A stretch of 64,000 bases of DNA. It comes from Parvularcula sp. IMCC14364. GTDB taxonomy: Bacteria; Pseudomonadota; Alphaproteobacteria; Caulobacterales; Parvularculaceae. Below the pieces are notes generated by a model, which worked only from the letters and a program-made list of their open reading frames with translations, searched no databases and had not been told where the DNA came from. Each line of letters begins with the position of its first letter. Within the stretch, counting starts at the first letter, position 1. The stretch covers positions 2,802,001-2,866,000 of the forward strand of contig NZ_CP132334.1 of NCBI RefSeq assembly GCF_030758415.1. The letters run 5' to 3'. Made by a program: the position numbers and the translations under genes. Positions 58,010 through 64,000 of the stretch are shown piece by piece.

Positions 58010-58468
58010 TCTTGTATCGCCTCATTATCACAGGTCTGTTTTAATCGACCAGTGATATACCAGTAAATTGCTCCACCGACCAACCCCGCCGGAACGAACG
58101 TGAGCGCCGTCAGAACGCCGCGATAGGCTGTTGCCCAGAAATTGTATTGAGACGCAAAGAACAAACCAAAGAAGAAAAGCGGCAAGAAGTTCTGCTTGTG
58201 GTCGATGCCAGTTATGACGGCGCGCCAGAAACACCAGCAACATCACGGGCAAAGCTGTCACGACCAACACGAAAGGCAAGAGTAATATCATCGCCAAGAC
58301 AATATCAATCAGGCGCAGATCGCTCTTTGCCAGTCCGTGTCCCACACCTTGATCTGCAACAAGATAGGTCAACAAAAGAATGAGGCTTGCCCCGCAACAT
58401 GCCGCAAACCAGGCTGCAAATGGCTTGAACAGGCTGCGCCACAAATGCCGTTGACGCCTAGCGGCCAT
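58006..58468 (-). pseudogene. Four-helix membrane protein, frameshifted
   Basis: Paralogue of the upstream gene. Frame 1 from the ATG at 58468 reads MAARRQRHLWRSLFKPF with helices near residues 18-40 and 50-80. Around 58184-58190 one extra T (minus strand, CTTCTTG for CTTCTG) shifts the frame. The right C-terminus (ELLPLFFFGLFF, then FVPAGLVGGAIYWYITGRL) lies in the shifted frame and stops in an ATGA overlap with the next gene at 58009. Removing the base gives 153 residues and aligns with VDLIPVGAIGGLLYWLG of the upstream paralogue. The unshifted frame ends at 58028. Confidence 0.72.
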
Positions 58469-58940
58469 AGTCAGACACTTTCGGCGTGCCGACACCCAGC
58501 CAGTACAGAAGTCCGCCAATGGCACCGACAGGGATCAGATCAACCATGACCGGAAATTGCGCCGTCGCATCTGAAATATTTTCCGGCTTAATCAGTAAGG
58601 TGACGATGAAGAAGGGCAGGAGTGCCATTATGCCAATATCCGTCCATCCTCGAGGCAGATGCAAGGCACGAACAGTGAGTGTTATCAGCAACGCCGGAAT
58701 TGCTGATACGATAGCAATCACCGCTGTGGACGCAAGCCACCATTCAAGCAGAAACCCCTTCTCGCCGGTAAGCAATTCTCCCCAGCTGATCTTATGAAGG
58801 TGCTTCCACTCGCTCTTGAATGCATTTTCAGCAAGCGACCCACCCGTCAGGAAGCCTGTTGCCAGACAGGCAAGAAGCCATGAAGCAACCGGCCTGCCGA
58901 TCTGCGGCCAAAAGCCATACCGTTTTGAGTCGCGCGTCAT
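58458..58940 (-). CDS. Four-helix membrane protein of unknown function
   Basis: 160 residues from the ATG at 58940 (an in-frame start at 58979 is possible). Helices near residues 15-35, 66-90, 100-118 and 130-148, with short loops. The layout repeats in the next gene, which starts 11 bases before this one ends, so the pair came from a duplication. First gene of the three-gene membrane operon. No family or function recognised. Confidence 0.68.
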   Translation of the reverse strand: MTRDSKRYGFWPQIGRPVASWLLACLATGFLTGGSLAENAFKSEWKHLHKISWGELLTGEKGFLLEWWLASTAVIAIVSAIPALLITLTVRALHLPRGWTDIGIMALLPFFIVTLLIKPENISDATAQFPVMVDLIPVGAIGGLLYWLGVGTPKVSDYGR

Positions 58941-59081
58941 GAGTTTGAGGTTGCTACAACACTTGCTGTAGGTCAACAAAACCAGGCAAACATAATCATC
59001 ACACTCTGCCCGTGACGATCGAAGCGCGGCAGGCTAGAATGCTTTTACGCACGAACACAGCAACACGAAAAGAAGAATAAG

Positions 59082-60914
59082 ATGCAGGTGAAATTCTGGG
59101 GCACACGAGGGTCCATTTCCGCTTCCACACCAGAAACAGTCAAATATGGCGGTAACACTTCCTGCGTTGAGGTACGCTCCAAAAGCGGCACCCTGATCGT
59201 TATCGACTGCGGCACCGGCTCATACAGGATTGGGCGCAAATTGATGGGTGAATTCAATGGTCAGGTAAACGGCCATATGCTCATCACACATACGCATTGG
59301 GATCATATACAGGGCTTTCCGTTCTTTGCGCCCTATTTCGTTCCTTCCAATGAATGGCATATCTATGGCCCGAGCGGGTTTGGGCCGACATTAAATCAGG
59401 CTCTGTCGGGACAAATGCAGTATACATACTTTCCGATTTCCATGAATTATCTTGGGGCACAACTGAAATTCCATGACCTGACCGAAGGTACCTTCAGGAT
59501 TGGTGACATCACGGTGAAAGCCAAGTATCTGAACCATCCCGCCCTGACACTGGGATATCGGCTTGAGGCAGATGGCGTGTCGCTGGTTTATGCCTGCGAC
59601 CATGAACCTTTCTCTCATGAATGTGCGATGGGTCACGGCCATATCACCGGGAACGACCATGATCACGCTGAATTTCTGGGCGAAGCTGACCTTGTCATTC
59701 ATGATTCGCAATATATCGCGGAAGAATATGAGTCCAAGATTGGCTGGGGCCATAGCACCTATGAATATGCACACAGAATCTGTGCCTATGCGGATGTAAA
59801 GCAACTCCTCTTTACGCATCATGACCCAACGCGCTCGGATGACCAGATCAATACGATTGTGGGCGATATGCAAAAAAGACAGGCGAACGGTAAACTTGAA
59901 TGTCGGGCCGCTTCGGAAGGCTCTGTCATCGACCTTACCGGCAACTCTGATACTTACAAGATAGCGCCAGTCTCCGTAAAACCTGTCAGCGACAGTCAGA
60001 TCGACGCACTTTCAAAACCACTTTCTGATATAATCACATATGCGGTACTGCTGACATTTGGCTCCTCCTTGGAGGTGGTAAATGTGACCGACATCATGAA
60101 GACCGATGCGATCAAGATCATGGTTGCAGATACCAAAGAGGAGATCTTACTCGCCATCAAGGAACGGCCCATCTCGCTGCTCGTCGTTGACATGGACCTT
60201 GATCTATTTGACCTGCCCTCGCTGATAGACGCCATCCCCACACGCGCAGAAGAAGGAGCAGCTCCTCTGCCGCTCATTGCAGTATCTTCGCAGGAAATGC
60301 CACAAGATGCAGATTATCCGGAACTGAAAGACTGGATCATCAAGCCCTTCTCAAATGAATATCTCCGCACCCGGATCAGGTCAACCCTCCTGCAGGAAGC
60401 TGGAAAATCTGCGCGTGCCCCGCGCATACCCGGGGAAAGTGCAAGGCTCGCCGACATTCAGCGCTATGGCCTGATAGATAAAAAGGGGCAAGCCAAATAT
60501 GACCGGCTTACCAGACTGGTTGGCACATATTTTCGTGCGCCAATTTGTCTGATCACAATCGTGAATGCTGATAAGCAGGTGTTCCTGTCGAATGTTGGCC
60601 TGGACTTTGACGAAACACCGCGCGATCAGTCCTTCTGTGCCCATAACATTCTCAAAAGTGAAGTGTTACACATACCGGACGCGCTGGAAGATGCACGCTT
60701 TGCCAAAAACCCTCTGGTAACGGGGAAGCATCATCTGCGATTCTATGCTGGTGCGCCGGTTTACCTGCCAAGTGGCAATGCCGTCGGGACTATCTGCATC
60801 TATGACACAGAAGCCAGAACTCTGAGTAATGACGAGATCAATGCGCTGCAAGATTTTGCAACTTTGGTGGAACACGAACTGGCTCGTGAGGAAATCGTTA
60901 CAGAGCATATCTGA
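59082..60914 (+). CDS. Metallo-beta-lactamase / receiver-like / GAF protein
   Basis: 610 residues, three domains. (1) Residues 1-285: an MBL-fold hydrolase of the RNase Z/PDE-like branch, FWGTRGSIS at the N-terminus, metal motif THTHWDHIQG near 71, ACDHEP, HDSQY near 206 and a final THHDP. (2) About 310-435: receiver-like, with Asp in LLVVDMDLDLF, Ser in LIAVSSQE and Lys in WIIKPFS. (3) About 460-605: GAF, with DQSFCAHNIL and the YAGAPV strand. A phosphodiesterase-like enzyme controlled by phosphorylation and a ligand is plausible but inferred; no histidine kinase is nearby. Confidence 0.83.
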   Translation: MQVKFWGTRGSISASTPETVKYGGNTSCVEVRSKSGTLIVIDCGTGSYRIGRKLMGEFNGQVNGHMLITHTHWDHIQGFPFFAPYFVPSNEWHIYGPSGFGPTLNQALSGQMQYTYFPISMNYLGAQLKFHDLTEGTFRIGDITVKAKYLNHPALTLGYRLEADGVSLVYACDHEPFSHECAMGHGHITGNDHDHAEFLGEADLVIHDSQYIAEEYESKIGWGHSTYEYAHRICAYADVKQLLFTHHDPTRSDDQINTIVGDMQKRQANGKLECRAASEGSVIDLTGNSDTYKIAPVSVKPVSDSQIDALSKPLSDIITYAVLLTFGSSLEVVNVTDIMKTDAIKIMVADTKEEILLAIKERPISLLVVDMDLDLFDLPSLIDAIPTRAEEGAAPLPLIAVSSQEMPQDADYPELKDWIIKPFSNEYLRTRIRSTLLQEAGKSARAPRIPGESARLADIQRYGLIDKKGQAKYDRLTRLVGTYFRAPICLITIVNADKQVFLSNVGLDFDETPRDQSFCAHNILKSEVLHIPDALEDARFAKNPLVTGKHHLRFYAGAPVYLPSGNAVGTICIYDTEARTLSNDEINALQDFATLVEHELAREEIVTEHI

Positions 60915-60931
60915 GGATTTAGGAAACGACC

Positions 60932-61300
60932 ATGGAAACACTGGAACTCGCACGGCATTTTGTAAGGCAGCTGGAAGATGGGAGCATTGATGGTGCACGG
61001 GGGTGCCTGGACGCCAACGCAGAGATTTGGCATGACTTTGATAACAAGACACAGACTGCTGATGAGAACATGGCCCTGTTCTTCTGGCTCGTCTCTAAAA
61101 CAAAGAAACGGCAATATGAAATTACCCGACTAGAGGCGATTACTGGAGGCTATCTCCAGCAACATACACTGAAGCTGACTACGTTGAGTGGACAGGAACT
61201 GACAGCATATGCCTGTTGCATCGTCAGGGTAGAGAAAACAAAAATCGTCCGTATTGAAGAATATATCAACAATACACCTCTTACAGCTTTGTCTGACTGA
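60932..61300 (+). CDS. NTF2/SnoaL-like protein
   Basis: 122 residues; AGGAAAC before the ATG and 17 bases after the MBL gene, so probably one operon. Helix-rich N-terminus (LELARHFVRQLEDGSIDGARGCLDANAEIWHDFD) and a beta-sheet C-terminus (YEITRLEAITGGYLQQHTLKLTTLSGQELTAYACCIVRVEKTKIVRIEEYIN) give the SnoaL/nuclear-transport-factor-2 cone fold. Members include isomerases and ligand-binding proteins; no catalytic set can be assigned here. Confidence 0.78.
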   Translation: METLELARHFVRQLEDGSIDGARGCLDANAEIWHDFDNKTQTADENMALFFWLVSKTKKRQYEITRLEAITGGYLQQHTLKLTTLSGQELTAYACCIVRVEKTKIVRIEEYINNTPLTALSD

Positions 61301-61318
61301 CAATCAGTCGTCCATTTT
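61294..61318. terminator. Weak hairpin between convergent genes
   Basis: GACTGA-CAA-TCAGTC overlaps the stop codons of the NTF2-like gene and lepA; a T5 follows at 61315-61319 on the plus strand. A six-base stem makes a weak terminator at most. Confidence 0.3.
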
Positions 61319-63103
61319 TAGCGCTTTGATGAAGGCTTCCTGCGGTATTTCGACGCGGCCAAACTGGCGCATCTTCTTCTTACCCGCCTTCTGCTTCTCC
61401 AACAACTTACGCTTACGTGTAATGTCACCACCATAGCATTTTGCTGTCACATCCTTGCGCATGGCCCCAATCGTTTCGCGCGCGATGACACGTCCGCCGA
61501 TTGCAGCCTGAATCGGTATTTTGAACAGATGACGCGGAATTAGGTCTTTCAGCTTCTCACACATGGAGCGCCCCCGCGCCTCTGCCTTGTCCCGGTGGAC
61601 GATGATTGACAAGGCATCGACAGGCTCTTCATTCACAAGAATCTGCATCTTCACCAGATTGTCCTGGCGATAGCCAATTATGCTGTAATCAAAACTGGCG
61701 TACCCTTTGGTGATTGATTTGAGGCGGTCATAGAAATCAAACACAACTTCGTTCAGTGGCAATTCGTACACCACCATTGCGCGTGAACCAGCATAGGTGA
61801 GATCCTGCTGGATACCACGACGCTCTTCGCATAACTTCAGCACACCCCCCAGAAACTCATCTGGAACCAGAATGGTGGCTTTGATCCATGGCTCTTCAAG
61901 GTGGTCAATTTTAACCGGGTCAGGCATATCTGCGGGATTGTGCAGCTCCTGCATGGAGCCATCAGTCAGATACATATGATAAACAACTGAGGGTGCCGTC
62001 GTGATCAGGTCAATGTTGAACTCACGCTCCAGTCGCTCCCGGATAATTTCCAGGTGCAACAGACCGAGAAACCCGCATCTGAATCCAAAACCGAGGGCAG
62101 CAGACGTTTCCATTTCGAATTCGAAGGATGCATCATTCAGCCGCAGCTTGGCGATGGCTTCGCGCAAATCTTCAAATTCGGCACTGTCTACTGGAAACAA
62201 GCCACAGAATACAACCGGTTGCGCGGGCTTGAAGCCTTCGAGCGGTGCATCTGTCGGGCGCCGTTCCTCCGTAACCGTATCACCCACGCGGGTATCCGCC
62301 ACTTCCTTGATGGATGCTGTCAAAAAACCAATCTCACCGGGCACCAGCTGATCAAGATTGATACGTTTGGGTGTGAAAACGCCGACCTGGTCTATGGTGT
62401 ATGTTGCACCGGCGCGCATCATCTTGACTTTCATGCCTTTTTTAAGGGTGCCATCAATGATGCGTACCAGAACAACCACTCCCAGATAGCTGTCATACCA
62501 GCTGTCTACGAGCAGCGCTTTCAGCGGCGCTGCTTCATCTCCCTCGGGAGCTGGCAGCCGGGTCACAATCGCCTCCAACACATCGCCAATACCAAGGCCC
62601 GTCTTCGCAGATATTTCCACTGCGTCGCTTGCATCAAGCCCGATCACATCTTCGATCTGCTCACGGACACGGTCCGGCTCTGCTGCAGGAAGGTCTACCT
62701 TGTTCAGTACAGGCACAATTTCATGATCTACTTCAATCGCCTGATAGACATTTGCCAGCGTCTGCGCCTCAACGCCCTGACTGGCATCCACAACCAGCAG
62801 GGACCCCTCACAAGCAGAAAGCGAGCGGTTAACCTCATAGGCGAAATCCACATGGCCCGGCGTGTCGATCAGGTTGAGGATGTAGGTCTCGCCATCGAGT
62901 GCCTTGTATTCAAGACGAACAGTCTGCGCCTTGATCGTGATCCCGCGCTCACGCTCCAGCTCCATATTGTCGAGCACCTGCTCCTTCATCTCCCTGTCGG
63001 TCAAGCCGCCTGTCACCTGAATCAACCGGTCAGCCAGCGTTGACTTGCCATGGTCAATATGCGCGACGATGGAGAAATTTCGAATTCTGGATAATGTGCT
63101 CAT
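61304..63103 (-). CDS. lepA: Elongation factor 4 (LepA)
   Basis: Ribosome-bound GTPase that back-translocates or remodels stalled ribosomes and helps 30S assembly. 599 residues from the ATG at 63103, the usual length. G1 AHIDHGKST near residue 14, G2/G3 DTPGHVDF near 80, G4 NKVDLP near 134, G5 SAKTG near 165, and the LepA-specific C-terminus [37 protein letters not shown]. The start is not supported by a strong ribosome site. Confidence 0.97.
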   Translation of the reverse strand: MSTLSRIRNFSIVAHIDHGKSTLADRLIQVTGGLTDREMKEQVLDNMELERERGITIKAQTVRLEYKALDGETYILNLIDTPGHVDFAYEVNRSLSACEGSLLVVDASQGVEAQTLANVYQAIEVDHEIVPVLNKVDLPAAEPDRVREQIEDVIGLDASDAVEISAKTGLGIGDVLEAIVTRLPAPEGDEAAPLKALLVDSWYDSYLGVVVLVRIIDGTLKKGMKVKMMRAGATYTIDQVGVFTPKRINLDQLVPGEIGFLTASIKEVADTRVGDTVTEERRPTDAPLEGFKPAQPVVFCGLFPVDSAEFEDLREAIAKLRLNDASFEFEMETSAALGFGFRCGFLGLLHLEIIRERLEREFNIDLITTAPSVVYHMYLTDGSMQELHNPADMPDPVKIDHLEEPWIKATILVPDEFLGGVLKLCEERRGIQQDLTYAGSRAMVVYELPLNEVVFDFYDRLKSITKGYASFDYSIIGYRQDNLVKMQILVNEEPVDALSIIVHRDKAEARGRSMCEKLKDLIPRHLFKIPIQAAIGGRVIARETIGAMRKDVTAKCYGGDITRKRKLLEKQKAGKKKMRQFGRVEIPQEAFIKALKMDD

Positions 63104-63183
63104 AAGTCTTGGCGATATAGAGGTGAGAGCTGGCTGCGGCAATTACATTATCGCCTCTTGGCCACAAAAAACCGGGCTACAAA

Positions 63184-63208
63184 AAACCCGGCCATAAGGG
63201 CCGGGTTT
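63184..63208 (-). terminator. Terminator of mscL
   Basis: Perfect ten-base arms AAACCCGGCC / GGCCGGGTTT around a five-base loop, followed on the minus strand by TTTTTTG. It lies 22 bases after the mscL stop and before lepA. A strong rho-independent terminator. Confidence 0.85.
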
Positions 63209-63230
63209 GTCGCGAAGATGTAAATCCTGT

Positions 63231-63629
63231 TTATTTTTTCAACGCATCGCGGATTTCTTCAAGCAGGACTTCCTGACGTGGCGGCTCAGCTGGCGCTGCT
63301 GGTGCTTCTTCTTCCTTCTTCTTCAGCTCATTGATGGCCTTGATCACAAAAAACAGTGCAATTGCAACGATCAGGAAAGCAATAAAGGCATTAAAAAACA
63401 GGCCAAAGTTCATAGTCACAGGATCAATCTCTGCCGCCGCGTCACCCGGCTTCAAAGTCAATTTGATGTCTGCAAAATCTACTCCGCCCATAAGCAATCC
63501 GATTGGCGGCATGAGGATGTCATCTACCAGTGACTTGACAATAGTACCAAAAGCACCACCTAAAATAATGCCGACAGCCATATCGACCATGTTACCCTTA
63601 ACGGCAAATTCCTTGAATTCATTCAACAT
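63231..63629 (-). CDS. mscL: Large-conductance mechanosensitive channel
   Basis: Pentameric tension-gated pore that releases solutes on osmotic downshock. 132 residues. [42 protein letters not shown] is the first helix with its gate; [25 protein letters not shown] is the second. The C-terminal helix is rich in K, E and Pro-Ala, as usual. Confidence 0.97.
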   Translation of the reverse strand: MLNEFKEFAVKGNMVDMAVGIILGGAFGTIVKSLVDDILMPPIGLLMGGVDFADIKLTLKPGDAAAEIDPVTMNFGLFFNAFIAFLIVAIALFFVIKAINELKKKEEEAPAAPAEPPRQEVLLEEIRDALKK

Positions 63630-63738
63630 GTTTGTTCCCTTTCAATGTGCCCAGACAAACGGGAAAACGCGACATCGCTTGTCTATAATAGCAGTCCGCT
63701 ATCACAGATTCGGTGCAGGGAAAGGAGTTGTTAATATT

Positions 63739-64000
63739 TTAATTGATGTCAGCCGGAGGGCAGACACTTGCCCCCAAAATGGTGCCATCACGTTGATCCT
63801 GCAGTAGAACAGCGCAGGAAAGGTCCCGCAGGCTCTCTGGTACAGCCAGCATATCAGAGTTCATTTCCGCCAGCGAACGAACCACGTTCACATAAGATAA
63901 AGTCTTGCCGGCATTCTTTCCGGAGGTGACTTCCACCGTAATGGGTCCACGCTCAAAGAAAACAACCTGCAAAACAGTATTAGCCTGCTCAGTCAATCTG
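63739..64000 (-). CDS. DUF1223 protein, C-terminal part
   Basis: Partial: it runs off the right edge; the open frame has no stop up to 64000, and its TTG near 63996 is not the true start. Visible residues contain VEVTSGKNAGKTLSYVNVVRSLAEM, the conserved core of DUF1223, an exported thioredoxin-fold family, and end in VCPPADIN. The N-terminal part with signal peptide lies outside the window. Confidence 0.72.
   Translation of the reverse strand, partial: RLTEQANTVLQVVFFERGPITVEVTSGKNAGKTLSYVNVVRSLAEMNSDMLAVPESLRDLSCAVLLQDQRDGTILGASVCPPADIN

Overview
The window reads as chromosome of an alphaproteobacterium of moderate to high GC, gene-dense with short spacers. The evidence is the atpHAGD order without atpB/E/F, the nadD-rsfS-rlmH-M23-ctpA-deacetylase-rppA neighbourhood, a CC0125/CC1285-type lipoprotein and a zf-CHCC protein. 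I would place it near Parvularculaceae, Hyphomonadaceae or related marine lineages, but no rRNA or marker alignment is available to fix this.

Region by region (kb). 0-4.3: the tip of a zf-CHCC gene, an ABC ATPase, a tandem pair of DUF2807-like exported proteins, an acyltransferase and RNase PH. 4.4-9.3: a DASS anion symporter, a CC0125-type lipoprotein, an Nramp-like transporter with altered metal-site motifs, and ATP-dependent PEP carboxykinase. 9.5-14.2: UDP-glucose dehydrogenase and a UDP-glucuronate-epimerase-like enzyme flank egtB-egtD (ergothioneine). 14.3-22.6: nadD, rsfS, a frameshifted rlmH, an EnvC-like M23 factor, a CtpA protease, a divergent polysaccharide deacetylase and rppA, with an acyl-CoA/ACP synthetase-like gene on the opposite strand. 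22.6-28: the F1 ATP synthase operon atpH-A-G-D-(lipoprotein)-C. 28.4-32.9: an ABC ATPase and a giant permease-M1 aminopeptidase fusion. 33-51.3: mixed metabolic, stress and envelope genes (CPBP protease, MarR regulator, DUF2785 protein, two hotdog thioesterases, MFS, glutathione peroxidase, lytic transglycosylase, ABC1 kinase, desaturase, fasciclin, DUF1428, prolyl oligopeptidase, SDR, dipeptidase, alcohol dehydrogenase, MATE).

51.3-56.9 is an AT-rich accessory island. It starts near a detached tRNA 3' end (tRNA-Thr-like) and carries an RTX/FG-GAP adhesin-like gene broken by an IS5-family element and by a frameshift, a photolyase of the FeS-BCP family that lacks the cluster cysteines, an unidentified small ORF and an IS3-type orfA remnant. 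It stops against the 3' end of tRNA-Ser(GGA).

57-64: a small membrane protein, a three-gene membrane operon in which two genes are frameshifted (one in a run of nine G), a metallo-beta-lactamase/receiver/GAF protein with an NTF2-like partner, lepA, mscL and the end of a DUF1223 gene.

Four single-base indels break otherwise well-formed genes (rlmH, RTX, two membrane genes). They may be real mutations, phase variation or assembly errors, and this should be settled before any of these genes is called dead. I found no CRISPR array, rRNA, prophage or clear new defence system.
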